Source: Desulfuromonas sp. KJ2020
GTDB lineage: Bacteria; Desulfobacterota; Desulfuromonadia; Desulfuromonadales; SZUA-540
DNA: 64,000 bases
Assembly (NCBI RefSeq): GCF_024197615.1
Contig: NZ_JAKUKE010000001.1
Location: 1,530,773 to 1,594,772 of the forward strand
Reading direction: 5' to 3'
The notes under the pieces were generated by a model. That model was given only the letters and a program-made list of their open reading frames with translations, ran no database searches and was not told the DNA's origin. Shown piece by piece: positions 52,394 through 61,116 of this stretch (position 1 is its first letter; each line of letters opens with the position of its first letter). Position numbers and translations under genes: made by a program.

Positions 52394-53608
52394 ATGACAT
52401 CCTCTGCTTCCCCTTTTCATCCATCGACGCGTCTGGTGACAGCCCTGGTCCTTTTCAGCGTACTCGCCACGGGTATTGGCCAGTCGATGACCTTTGCCCT
52501 GCTGGCGCCCCTCGGTCGCGAGGTCGGTCTTAAGGAAATCCAGATCGGCCTGATTATCACCAGTTCTTCCCTGGTTTTTACCCTGACCAGTCCCCTCTGG
52601 GGGCGTACCTGCGACCGTTGGGGGCGTAAGCCGGTTTTGCTGGTCGGCCAGTTCGGCTACGTCCTTGGCTCCCTGCTTTTTGCGACGGTCTTCCTTTTCG
52701 GGCTGAAGGGGGCCTTAAGCGGTTTGCTGCTCTATGTTCTGGCCATCTCCTCGCGGGTTCTCATGGCGTCCCTCATCTCGGCGGCGCCCAGCGCGGCCTC
52801 GGCCTATGTGGCGGATACCACCACCGACAGGCAGCGGGTGGTGGGAATGGGGCGGCTGGGAGCGGCCCGCACCCTGGGGACGATTCTGGGTCCGGGTATG
52901 GCCGGCGCTTTGGCCGCCATCGGTTTGCTGGCGCCGTTGTATGTCGCCGCTGCCGGCGCGCTGGTCAGTTCCGTGCTGCTCGCACTGGTCATGAAGGAAC
53001 CGACCCGCAGTGCCCATCGGTCGGGGAGACCGCCTCGCCTGCGGCTCTTTGATCGACGCTATTTCCCTTTCATGGTTGTCGGGGTCGGCACCTTTCTCTC
53101 CTTTTCCATGGTCAGCCAGACCATCGGCTTCTATTTTCAGGATCGCTTTGTCCTCGACGGCCAGACCACGGCGCAGGCCATCGGCATGGGCATGATGGTG
53201 TCGGCTTCCATGTCGCTCTTCGCCCAATCTTTTCTGGTCCGCCGCGCGGGCATGACTCCCCGGCGCCTGATCAAGGTGGGTTTGCCTCTTCTGCTGGTTG
53301 GCTATCCTTCCCTCCTTCTGGCGGGCAGTGTGCCCATGCTGGTGGGGCTGATGGGGATTCTCGGCCTGGGATTGGGACTGGTCGCTCCCGGCTTCACGGC
53401 CGGTGCCTCCTTGTCCGTGGGCCCGGAAGAGCAGGGTGCCGTCGGTGGCCTGGTCTCCGCCTGCCCGGCGGCGGGGTTCGTGGCCGGACCGCTTATCGGC
53501 ACCAGCTTATATCAGGTCAACCACGTCTATCCCTATCTGTGCGCCTGTCTCCTGCTGGTTCCTCTGACCCTCTATGCCTGGCGCCTGGACCGGCCGCCGG
53601 GGAAATGA
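52394..53608 (+). CDS. MFS drug/metabolite exporter
   Basis: 404 residues with twelve transmembrane segments. The first cytoplasmic loop carries the MFS motif GRTCDRWGRKPVLLVG, and residues around 143-160 (MGRLGAARTLGTILGPGMAG) match the motif C region of drug:proton antiporters. The substrate is not inferable. The ribosome site is weak; an alternative start at the GTG in 52382 is possible. It is followed by the promoter of the ferritin-like gene. Confidence 0.82.
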   Translation: MTSSASPFHPSTRLVTALVLFSVLATGIGQSMTFALLAPLGREVGLKEIQIGLIITSSSLVFTLTSPLWGRTCDRWGRKPVLLVGQFGYVLGSLLFATVFLFGLKGALSGLLLYVLAISSRVLMASLISAAPSAASAYVADTTTDRQRVVGMGRLGAARTLGTILGPGMAGALAAIGLLAPLYVAAAGALVSSVLLALVMKEPTRSAHRSGRPPRLRLFDRRYFPFMVVGVGTFLSFSMVSQTIGFYFQDRFVLDGQTTAQAIGMGMMVSASMSLFAQSFLVRRAGMTPRRLIKVGLPLLLVGYPSLLLAGSVPMLVGLMGILGLGLGLVAPGFTAGASLSVGPEEQGAVGGLVSACPAAGFVAGPLIGTSLYQVNHVYPYLCACLLLVPLTLYAWRLDRPPGK

Positions 53609-53722
53609 CCGTTCGGTTCGTCTTGTCGTTTGGTGCTTTTTTGTTTTCAATCTTTTTCCCCTCCACTAAGATAGCCGCTTTTTCGGGCAGCCCGACACCT
53701 GTGTCCCCGCCCGGCGGCAGGG

Positions 53723-53750
53723 TGGACATGGTCCGGTCTGACGTTATACT
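53723..53750 (+). promoter_or_regulatory. Promoter before the ferritin-like gene and nqr operon
   Basis: TGGACA (53723-53728), 16-base spacer, TATACT (53745-53750). It is the only good promoter I see before the nqr genes, so it may drive all of them. Confidence 0.45.
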
Positions 53751-53805
53751 TAAGAGGCTGTGCGTGGTTTGTCCTTGTTCATGACTTTTGCGGAGGAGGG
53801 GTTGA

Positions 53806-54261
53806 ATGCGGTTTGAACAGACCCGGGATGTGCTCAATAATATTGGGGCTTTCCATAAGCAGGCCGGTTTTCTTTATACCGAACTGAAAAAGCACTGCAG
53901 CAATGCGCGGGTGCGCCTTTTGCTGGACTATATTTCTCGCCATGAGCTGAACCTGGAAAAGAATATCGCCGCCTTTCGGGATGACCTCCCGGAAAGCGTG
54001 CTGTCCAGCTGGTTCAAGTACTCCCACGATCAGGATATTTTTGCCGCCCTCCATGAGGTGGATCGGGGAAAGGATATGCCTTTTGACGATGTGCTGGATC
54101 TAGCACTGGAGCTGGATGGACAGTTGGTTGAGCTCTACGAGGAAATGATGGAGCGAAGTACCTCCACCGAGGTGAAAGATATCTTCAACAGTCTGCTGCT
54201 GCAGGAGATGAAAGAAAAGCAGACCCTGGTTCGCAACGCCCTGGGTCTGATGGATATTTGA
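53806..54261 (+). CDS. Ferritin-like four-helix protein
   Basis: 151 residues, all alpha-helical, with spaced Glu and His (HKQAGFLYTELKKHC, ISRHELNLEKNI, ELYEEMMERS) that resemble rubrerythrin-type iron sites. The exact ligand set is not complete enough to claim a di-iron centre. A GGAGGAGGGG site precedes the ATG. It is 46 bases ahead of nqrA and in the same direction, so it may belong to the operon. Confidence 0.6.
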   Translation: MRFEQTRDVLNNIGAFHKQAGFLYTELKKHCSNARVRLLLDYISRHELNLEKNIAAFRDDLPESVLSSWFKYSHDQDIFAALHEVDRGKDMPFDDVLDLALELDGQLVELYEEMMERSTSTEVKDIFNSLLLQEMKEKQTLVRNALGLMDI

Positions 54262-54307
54262 CGAGACGGCACTGATCTACTCCATGACACCAGGTGAAAT
54301 CCACCCC

Positions 54308-55654
54308 ATGAAAATCATTCAGATACGGCGCGGGCTCGATATCCCGTTTGTCGGACAACCTGAGCAGCATATCAACAACGGATCCTCCGTAAAGCGCGTG
54401 GCTCTTTTGGGGCCCGACTATCCCGGTCTCAAGCCGACCATGGAAGTGGCCGAAGGAGACCAGGTGCGGATCGGTCAGACCCTCTTCACCGACAAGCGTT
54501 GTCCCGAGGTGCGCTTCACCGCGCCGGGCGCCGGGCGGGTGACGGCGATCCACCGGGGCCCCAAGCGGGTGCTGCTGGCCGTGGAGATCGCTCTGGAAGG
54601 TGACGCGGCGGAAACCTTTCCGAACTACCCGGAAAATCGCCTGTCGCAGCTCTCGCGCCAGCAGGTCGTCGACAACCTGTTGCAGTCGGGCCTGTGGACG
54701 GCCCTGCGCCGCCGCCCCTTCGACCGCGTGCCCGACCCGGCGGAAATGCCTGCGGCCCTCTTGGTCACCGCCATGGCCAGCGATCCCCTGGCCGCCGACC
54801 CGGCAGTGGTTCTCGGCGAGCAGCGGGACAATTTCCACCACGGCCTGCGCGTGCTCAGCCATTTGTGCGAAGGCCCGCGCTACCTTTGCCAGGCTCCGGG
54901 GCTGGAGCTGCCCGAGGTGGACACCTTCGAGGCGGTCGCTTTTGCCGGGCCCCATCCGGCCGGGCTGGTTGGCACGCATATTCACCATCTGCACCCGGTG
55001 ACCGTTGATCGCCCCGTCTGGCACATCGACTACCAGGATGTCATTGCTATCGGCCATCTCTTTGTACGCGGGAAGCTGCGGCTGGAGCGGGTCATTGCCC
55101 TGGGGGGAGAAGGCATGCGCAAGCCGCGTCTGCTGCGTACCCGTCTGGGTGCGCATCTGGGCGACCTGCTGCGGGACGAACTGGCCGAAGGGACACAGCG
55201 GCTGCTGTCCGGATCGCCCCTGAGCGGTCATGCCGCCCGCGGTCCCCTCGGCTTTCTCGGCCGCTATCATCTGCAGGCCTGCGCGTTGCCCGAAGCGCCG
55301 GATACCCCCGTCTCGCTCAGCTGGCTGCGGCCGGGATTCGGCTCCTGGTCGGTGCGCAATCTCTTTGCCGGCGGGCTGGCCCGGCGGCGGCCGCACGGCT
55401 TCACCACGGCGCGGGGCGGGGAGGGGCGGGCCATCTATTCCATCGGCACCTATGAGCAGGTGCTGCCGCTGGATGTTTCCGCCACCTATCTACTGCGGGC
55501 GCTGGCGGCGGGGGACAGTGAAGACGCGCGGGCGCTCGGCTGCCTCGATCTGGCCGAGGAGGATCTGGCCCTGTGCAGTTTTGTCTGCCCGGGGAAAAAC
55601 GATTTCGGATCGCTGCTGCGCAACGTTCTTGATGACATTGAGAAGGAGGGGTGA
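54308..55654 (+). CDS. nqrA: Na+-translocating NADH:quinone reductase subunit A
   Basis: 448 residues from the ATG at 54308, which begins the typical MKIIQIRRGLDIPFVGQPEQ; an ATG at 54284 adds eight non-conserved residues. NqrA is a peripheral cytoplasmic subunit without cofactor motifs of its own that has been connected with quinone binding. Motifs include GAGRVTAIHRGPKRVL. The gene stops within one base of the nqrB start. Confidence 0.93.
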   Translation: MKIIQIRRGLDIPFVGQPEQHINNGSSVKRVALLGPDYPGLKPTMEVAEGDQVRIGQTLFTDKRCPEVRFTAPGAGRVTAIHRGPKRVLLAVEIALEGDAAETFPNYPENRLSQLSRQQVVDNLLQSGLWTALRRRPFDRVPDPAEMPAALLVTAMASDPLAADPAVVLGEQRDNFHHGLRVLSHLCEGPRYLCQAPGLELPEVDTFEAVAFAGPHPAGLVGTHIHHLHPVTVDRPVWHIDYQDVIAIGHLFVRGKLRLERVIALGGEGMRKPRLLRTRLGAHLGDLLRDELAEGTQRLLSGSPLSGHAARGPLGFLGRYHLQACALPEAPDTPVSLSWLRPGFGSWSVRNLFAGGLARRRPHGFTTARGGEGRAIYSIGTYEQVLPLDVSATYLLRALAAGDSEDARALGCLDLAEEDLALCSFVCPGKNDFGSLLRNVLDDIEKEG

Positions 55655-56811
55655 TGGCCGCGGACCGGCTTGCTCCCATTAAACGTGCTCTGGCTGGTGT
55701 CTGGCGCACCAGGCCTGGGAAAACGGCGAACGCCCCGCATGTGCGCGACGCCCTGAACCTCAAACGCATTCTGCTGGCGGTGGTTGTGGCTCTGCTTCCC
55801 TGCGTTTTTTTCGGCCTGTGGAACAGCGGCTATCAGATGCACCGGGCCATGCAGGCCGAAGGGCTCGCCCGCCTCGAAGGCTGGCGACAGGGGGTCTTTT
55901 CCCTCTTCGGCATCGGCCACGATCCTGCCTACCTGGGGGACAACCTGCTGCTGGGGACTCTTTATTTCGTACCGCTGCTGCTGGTCTGCTGGCTCATGGC
56001 CTTTTGCTGGGAGGCCCTCTTTGCTTCGGTGCGTCAGCTGGAGATCAATGAGGGCTGGGGGGTTACCGGCCTGCTGCTGGCCCTGATCCTGCCGCCGGCC
56101 CTCCCTTTGTGGCAGGCCGCCCTGGGGGTGAGCTTCGGCATCGTGTTGGGCAAAGAGATTTTCGGCGGTACGGGCCGCAATTTCATGAATCCGGCCCTGA
56201 CGGCCTATGCCTTTCTCTTCTTCGCCTATCCGGGGCAGTTTTCCAGTAGTAATTCCTACGTGCCCATCGACGGGGTGACCGCGGCCACACCGCTGGCTCT
56301 GGCCGCCGAAGGCGGGCTGCTCGAAGTGCAGCAGGGCTGGAGCTGGCTGCAGGCTTTTATCGGCACTATTCCGGGGGCCCCCGGCGAGACTTCGGCCCTC
56401 GCCTGTCTGATCGGCGCCGCCATCCTGCTCTTTACCGGCGTCGCTTCCTGGCGCACCATGCTGGCGGTGCTGGTGGGTGCCGTTGGTCTTTCGTCGCTTC
56501 TCTATGCCGTCGGCAGCGAAGGCAACCTGCTCTTTTCCGTGCCACCACACTGGCACCTGGTGCTGGGCAGCCTCGCCTTCGGCCTGGTGTTTATGGCCAC
56601 CGATCCGGTTTCTTCGGCCCTGACCGATACGGGTAAATGGTTTTACGGGCTGCTCGTCGGTGCGATGCTCATTCTCATCCGTGTACTCAATCCGGCTTTT
56701 CCGGAAGGAACCATGCTCGCGATCCTGTTCGGCAATGTGCTGGCCCCTTTGATTGACCGTTTTGTGCTCAAGGCACAGATGCGGCGCCGGAGGATGCGCT
56801 ATGGCCAATGA
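55654..56811 (+). CDS. nqrB: Na+-NQR subunit B
   Basis: 385 residues with about ten helices. The covalent FMN threonine is T212 in the GVTAATPL motif, and riboflavin is held by NqrB in known complexes. GGTGRNFMNPALTAYAFLFFAYP is a family landmark. GTG at 55651 and ATG at 55654 are adjacent; I chose the ATG. It forms the main sodium path with NqrD and NqrE. Confidence 0.93.
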   Translation: MAADRLAPIKRALAGVWRTRPGKTANAPHVRDALNLKRILLAVVVALLPCVFFGLWNSGYQMHRAMQAEGLARLEGWRQGVFSLFGIGHDPAYLGDNLLLGTLYFVPLLLVCWLMAFCWEALFASVRQLEINEGWGVTGLLLALILPPALPLWQAALGVSFGIVLGKEIFGGTGRNFMNPALTAYAFLFFAYPGQFSSSNSYVPIDGVTAATPLALAAEGGLLEVQQGWSWLQAFIGTIPGAPGETSALACLIGAAILLFTGVASWRTMLAVLVGAVGLSSLLYAVGSEGNLLFSVPPHWHLVLGSLAFGLVFMATDPVSSALTDTGKWFYGLLVGAMLILIRVLNPAFPEGTMLAILFGNVLAPLIDRFVLKAQMRRRRMRYGQ

Positions 56812-57580
56812 TACCGTCGGCCGCACTTTTCTGGTCGCTTTCCTCGTCTGTTTCGTTTGCTCCCTGCTGGTCTCGGGGACCACGGCCGGGTTGCGCGCCA
56901 AGAAGGAGCGGGACGCTCTGGTCCGCCACTATGGCGATGTCCTGGCTGTCACTGGCCTGATGACTTCGACGGACGACGTTTATGAATTCTGGAAGGCTCA
57001 TGTCGATCCTCGTCTGGTCGAGCTGGCGACGGGGAGTTACAGCGATGCCTTCGACCCGGAAGCCTTCAACCAGGAACGGGCGGCAAGGGATCCTTCCCTG
57101 AATCGGACCATTCCTGCCGACCTGGACATCGCCGGCCTGCGCACCCGGTCGCGTTTTGCCCCTGTCTACCTGATCCGGCAGGAAGGCGAGGTTCGCCAGG
57201 TGGTGCTGCCGGTATACGGCAAGGGGCTGTGGTCCACCATGTACGGTTATCTCGCTCTGCAACCCGATTTGCGCACCGTTGCCGGTTTCGGGTTCTACGA
57301 GCACGGCGAGACTCCTGGCCTGGGCGGTGAAGTGGACAATCCCCAATGGCTGGCCCAGTGGCCGGGCAAGGTGGTCTTCGACGATAAGGGGGAGGTGCGT
57401 ATCGAGGTGCTGCGTGGCCAGGTGGATGAGGATTCCGCCAAGGCCCGCTATCAGGTCGATGGTATTTCCGGGGCGACCATGACGACCAAGGGCGTGACCA
57501 ACCTGCTGCGCTACTGGCTGGGGCCGGATGGTTTCGGTCCCTATCTGGAGCGTTTGCGACAGGAGGGATTCAATGGGTAG
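56801..57580 (+). CDS. nqrC: Na+-NQR subunit C
   Basis: 259 residues from the ATG at 56801 (GGAGG upstream), overlapping nqrB by 11 bases. One N-terminal transmembrane helix, then a periplasmic FMN domain with the covalent flavin threonine T226 in [17 protein letters not shown] is the other family mark. It relays electrons between NqrD/E and NqrB. Confidence 0.93.
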   Translation: MANDTVGRTFLVAFLVCFVCSLLVSGTTAGLRAKKERDALVRHYGDVLAVTGLMTSTDDVYEFWKAHVDPRLVELATGSYSDAFDPEAFNQERAARDPSLNRTIPADLDIAGLRTRSRFAPVYLIRQEGEVRQVVLPVYGKGLWSTMYGYLALQPDLRTVAGFGFYEHGETPGLGGEVDNPQWLAQWPGKVVFDDKGEVRIEVLRGQVDEDSAKARYQVDGISGATMTTKGVTNLLRYWLGPDGFGPYLERLRQEGFNG

Positions 57581-58193
57581 GATGGGCAAAACCCTCTTCG
57601 GGCCGATTTTCGACAACAATCCCATCGCGCTGCAGATTCTCGGTATCTGTTCGGCCCTGGCGGTGACGACCCGTCTGGAGACGGCCCTGGTCATGTCCCT
57701 GGCGGTGACGGCCGTCGTGGCCTTTTCCAGCGCTTCCGTCAGCCTCATCCGCCGGCAGATTCCTGACAGTATCCGCCTTATCGTGCAGATGACCATCATC
57801 GCTTCGCTGGTCATCGTGGTCGATCAGTTTCTGCAGGCCTTTCTGCCCGATATCAGCAAGCAGCTCTCCGTCTTTGTCGGCCTCATCATCACCAACTGCA
57901 TCGTGCTGGGACGCGCCGAGGCCTTTGCCATGAAGAACCCGGTGGGGATGAGTTTTCTCGATGGCATCGGCAACGGCCTGGGCTACAGCCTGGTGCTGCT
58001 GCTCGTGGCCTTTCTGCGTGAACTCTTCGGATCGGGTTCCCTCTTCGGGGTGCAGGTCTTCGGTCTGGCTCAGTCGGGCGGCTGGTACGTGACGAATGGG
58101 CTCATGCTGCTGCCGCCGAGTGCGTTCTTTATTATCGGCCTGCTCATCTGGGCCTTGCGCACCTGGAAGAAGGATCAGGTGGAGGAGGCGTGA
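57573..58193 (+). CDS. nqrD: Na+-NQR subunit D
   Basis: 206 residues from the ATG at 57573 (AGGAGGG upstream), overlapping nqrC by 8 bases. Six transmembrane helices; [20 protein letters not shown] at the start and [14 protein letters not shown], whose cysteine helps bind the intramembrane iron-sulfur centre shared with NqrE. Confidence 0.93.
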   Translation: MGRMGKTLFGPIFDNNPIALQILGICSALAVTTRLETALVMSLAVTAVVAFSSASVSLIRRQIPDSIRLIVQMTIIASLVIVVDQFLQAFLPDISKQLSVFVGLIITNCIVLGRAEAFAMKNPVGMSFLDGIGNGLGYSLVLLLVAFLRELFGSGSLFGVQVFGLAQSGGWYVTNGLMLLPPSAFFIIGLLIWALRTWKKDQVEEA

Positions 58194-58801
58194 TGGAGCA
58201 CTATCTCAACATATTCATCCGCGCGGTCTTCATCGAGAATATGGCCCTGGCCTTCTTCCTCGGCATGTGCACCTTTCTGGCCGTCTCCAAGAAGGTCGAC
58301 ACCGCCTTAGGTCTGGGGCTGGCCGTGGTTGTCGTGCAGACCATCACCGTGCCCGTCAACAACCTCATCTACCGCTACCTGCTACGGGAAGGGGGGCTGT
58401 CCTGGGCCGGCCTCGACAACGTCGATCTGACCTTTCTCGGGCTGATCTGCTACATCGGTGTCATCGCCGCCATCGTGCAGATTCTGGAGATGGTGCTGGA
58501 TAAATACGTGCCGCGCCTTTACGCCGCCCTGGGTATCTTTCTGCCCCTGATTACCGTCAACTGTATGATTCTGGGCGGCTCCCTCTTCATGGTGGAGCGC
58601 AGCTACAGTTTCAGCGAAAGCATCGTCTTCGGCCTGGGCAGCGGCACGGGCTGGGCCTTGGCCATTACCGCCCTGGCCGGCATTCGCACCCGGCTTAACT
58701 ACAGCAACATCCCGGCTGGCCTGCGCGGTCTCGGTATCACCTTTATCGTGGTCGGACTCATGTCCCTGGCCTTCATGGCCTTTTCGGGGATCCAATTATA
58801 A
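58193..58801 (+). CDS. nqrE: Na+-NQR subunit E
   Basis: 202 residues from the ATG at 58193, one base past the GTG alternative and overlapping the nqrD stop. Six helices with inverted topology to Nqr[22 protein letters not shown] and [11 protein letters not shown] hold the paired cysteines of the intramembrane cluster. Confidence 0.93.
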   Translation: MEHYLNIFIRAVFIENMALAFFLGMCTFLAVSKKVDTALGLGLAVVVVQTITVPVNNLIYRYLLREGGLSWAGLDNVDLTFLGLICYIGVIAAIVQILEMVLDKYVPRLYAALGIFLPLITVNCMILGGSLFMVERSYSFSESIVFGLGSGTGWALAITALAGIRTRLNYSNIPAGLRGLGITFIVVGLMSLAFMAFSGIQL

Positions 58802-58815
58802 CGACGGATTTTTTC

Positions 58816-60042
58816 ATGCTTGAAGTCGTACTCGGCGTCTCTCTTTTTACCGGCATCATCCTTCTTCTCGTCGCCCTGATCGTGACGGCGCGCTATTTTC
58901 TCGTGCCGCGCGGCAAGGTCAGAATCGTCATCAACGAGGATGAGGAGAAGTCTCTCAAAGTCAGCCCCGGTGGCAAGCTGCTGCAAACCCTTGGCTCGCA
59001 GGGGATTTACATCCCTTCGGCCTGCGGGGGCGGCGGCTCCTGTGGGCAGTGTCTGGTCCGGGTCGAGGAGGGCGGCGGTGCCATTCTGCCTACGGAGACA
59101 GGGCACATCAACCGCCGCGAGGCCCGGGAGGGGATGCGGCTGGCCTGCCAAGTCAGCGTCAAGCAGAATCTGAGAATCGAACTGCCGCCGGAAATCTTTG
59201 CCATCCGCAAATGGCAGTGTACGGTGCGCTCCAACCGCAATGTCGCCAGCTTCATCAAGGAGCTGGTGCTGGAATTGCCGGAAGGCGAAGAGGTCGATTT
59301 CCGGGCCGGCGGCTACATTCAGATCGAGGCGCCGCCCCACGAAGTCCATTACCGGGATTTCGACATCGAGGAGCGTTTTCGCGGCGATTGGGACCGTTTT
59401 GACCTCTGGCAGTACAAGTCGGTGGTGAAGGAGCCGGTGGAGCGGGCCTATTCCATGGCCAACTACCCCGGTGAGCCAGGGATCATCATGCTCAACGTGC
59501 GCGTGGCGACGCCGCCCCCCCGCCACCCCGATGTGCCGCCCGGCAAAATGTCCTCCTACATCTTCAATCTCAAGCCGGGCGATCAGGTGACGATCAGCGG
59601 CCCCTACGGCGATTTCTACGCCCGCGACACCGAGGCGGAAATGATCTTCCTCGGCGGCGGCGCCGGTATGGCGCCTTTGCGTTCCATCATTTTCGACCAG
59701 TTGCTACGGGTGAAGAGCAAGCGCAAGATCTCCTTCTGGTACGGGGCGCGCAGTCTCAAGGAGCTCTTTTACGACGCGGACTTCAAGGAGCTGGCGGCCG
59801 AGTACGACAACTTCAGCTGGCATGTGGCTCTGTCCGACCCCCAGCCCGAGGACAACTGGGAGGGCCCGACGGGTTTTATCCACGAGGTGCTTTATGAGCG
59901 CTACCTCAAGGACCACCCGGCCCCGGAAGACTGCGAATACTATCTGTGCGGGCCACCCATGCTGCTGGTGGCCGCCCGGGAGATGATGGAGAACCTCGGC
60001 GTCGAGCCGGAAAGCATCTTTTACGATGACTTCGGGATGTAG
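58816..60042 (+). CDS. nqrF: Na+-NQR subunit F, NADH-oxidising
   Basis: 408 residues. One N-terminal helix, a 2Fe-2S ferredoxin domain with C70, C76, C79 and C111 ([10 protein letters not shown]), then FAD-binding ([11 protein letters not shown]) and NADH-binding ([19 protein letters not shown]) domains. It is the entry point for electrons from NADH. The catalytic set looks complete. Confidence 0.95.
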   Translation: MLEVVLGVSLFTGIILLLVALIVTARYFLVPRGKVRIVINEDEEKSLKVSPGGKLLQTLGSQGIYIPSACGGGGSCGQCLVRVEEGGGAILPTETGHINRREAREGMRLACQVSVKQNLRIELPPEIFAIRKWQCTVRSNRNVASFIKELVLELPEGEEVDFRAGGYIQIEAPPHEVHYRDFDIEERFRGDWDRFDLWQYKSVVKEPVERAYSMANYPGEPGIIMLNVRVATPPPRHPDVPPGKMSSYIFNLKPGDQVTISGPYGDFYARDTEAEMIFLGGGAGMAPLRSIIFDQLLRVKSKRKISFWYGARSLKELFYDADFKELAAEYDNFSWHVALSDPQPEDNWEGPTGFIHEVLYERYLKDHPAPEDCEYYLCGPPMLLVAAREMMENLGVEPESIFYDDFGM

Positions 60043-60045
60043 GCC

Positions 60046-60243
60046 ATGACCATTTTTCTGATGGTTCTGTTGGCCTTCCTGTTCACCTTTGCCTGCCTCG
60101 GGATCGGTCTCCTTTTTCGGCGTCCGCCCCTGCGCCGTCGCTGCGGCGAGCCGCTGGACTGCCACTGCGCCGCCGAAGGACGTCCGCCGGAGGAGTACTG
60201 CTCTCGTGAGGACGATGGCGGGCAGGATCGCTGTTCTCACTGA
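60046..60243 (+). CDS. nqrM: NqrM, Na+-NQR maturation protein
   Basis: 65 residues, 3 bases after nqrF. One transmembrane helix (3-24) followed by a cysteine-rich tail: C17 near the membrane, then C33, C39, C41, C52 and C63. NqrM is needed to deliver iron for the NqrD/NqrE cluster. Its presence completes a functional nqr operon. Confidence 0.85.
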   Translation: MTIFLMVLLAFLFTFACLGIGLLFRRPPLRRRCGEPLDCHCAAEGRPPEEYCSREDDGGQDRCSH

Positions 60244-60341
60244 CGGAGACACATCAGGGACTGGGGTGTGCACTTAACTCCCCCATGCACAAGATATGGA
60301 GACATCCTTGAAAGAACGAAAGCCGCTAAGGTCGGTTTTTC

Positions 60342-60370
60342 TTGCATGTCAGCACCACGTTTACTAGAAT
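60342..60370 (+). promoter_or_regulatory. Promoter of the toxin-antitoxin pair
   Basis: TTGCAT (60342-60347), 17-base spacer, TAGAAT (60365-60370). Confidence 0.5.
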
Positions 60371-60385
60371 TGCTACAAATCCTAG
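60364..60385. promoter_or_regulatory. Inverted repeat over the -10 region of the toxin-antitoxin promoter
   Basis: CTAGAATT (60364-60371) and AATCCTAG (60378-60385) match as inverted copies at 7 of 8 positions. It overlaps the -10 box and start point, as expected for autorepression by the antitoxin. Confidence 0.45.
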
Positions 60386-60402
60386 CAAGGAGAGCCCGTG
60401 TT

Positions 60403-60702
60403 ATGTCAAAACGCAATCAGATCAATATCACCCTAGACGATGCAGAATTGCACAATGTCAGCGAATATTGCCGAGTTCACAATATGACGCCCCAGGCCTT
60501 TTTCAAGGCCGGTGGGCAAAGACTGATCACTGAAGACCTTCTGGAGCGGAGGGCCGATCTCATGACCTTGCAATCGTTAGAGGAAATCAGGGATGGGCGC
60601 GCCACTCCAATTGACGATCTCCTTCAGATGATCGATGAGGACAGGAAAATCGCCGAGGAAATGGTTAGAGACAATCTGCGGTCAGCTAAGAAGGCGCAGT
60701 AA
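60403..60702 (+). CDS. Antitoxin-like protein
   Basis: 99 residues from the ATG at 60403 (AAGGAGA upstream). The N-terminal 45 residues resemble a ribbon-helix-helix DNA-binding fold (NQINITLDDAELHNVSEYCRVHNMTPQAFFKAG). The acidic C-terminal half (about 60-99) would wrap the toxin. Its stop overlaps the next start as TAATG. Confidence 0.65.
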   Translation: MSKRNQINITLDDAELHNVSEYCRVHNMTPQAFFKAGGQRLITEDLLERRADLMTLQSLEEIRDGRATPIDDLLQMIDEDRKIAEEMVRDNLRSAKKAQ

Positions 60703-61037
60703 TGTCCGGGAAATATCTCCGGATTCAGAAAACTCCCACCTTTCTAGCGGCCTTTTCGGGTGTTAGGGAATATTTGCGGCTTAAAAGCCCATCTGCCTAC
60801 CGTGCCCTACCTTCGGCTATGATAACCATATTGGACGTCATGGACGAACATCCCCACGCCTGGCCGGTTAAACGAAAAATACTGAATGGCGTCAATCAGG
60901 AGTTTCACCTTGCCGTAACAGATATCGCCTACAGGCGGCTTCATGTTCGATATATCGTTGATGAAGATGGTATGTGTTATCTATTGGCAGCTTGGGTTGA
61001 CGGACAGGACGAACCCCGCTACATAGTTGAAAACTAA
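60702..61037 (+). CDS. RelE/ParE-like toxin
   Basis: 111 residues. The end of the protein (YRRLHVRYIVDEDGMCYLLAAWVDGQDEPRYIVEN) matches the beta-sheet core of the RelE/ParE superfamily, with several Arg and Tyr that could act on RNA. The small size and the coupled antitoxin gene support the call. Target unknown. Confidence 0.6.
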   Translation: MSGKYLRIQKTPTFLAAFSGVREYLRLKSPSAYRALPSAMITILDVMDEHPHAWPVKRKILNGVNQEFHLAVTDIAYRRLHVRYIVDEDGMCYLLAAWVDGQDEPRYIVEN

Positions 61038-61063
61038 CCATTTATACTTAACTCAAAACAGCA

Positions 61064-61096
61064 CGAAAAAAGGCGACCCCATCGGGGCCGCCTTTC
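61064..61096. terminator. Bidirectional terminator between the toxin and helicase genes
   Basis: AAAGGCG and CGCCTTT arms with inner CCCC/GGGG pairs (61069-61080 with 61084-61095) around an ATC loop, A-rich on the left and T-containing on the right. Confidence 0.8.
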
Positions 61097-61116
61097 CTAT
61101 CTTCTCTATCTAGGCG

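Noticed and set aside
54185-56901. Long minus-strand frames across nqrA and nqrB
   Set aside because: Shadows of genes with clear families; compositions are unlike real proteins.
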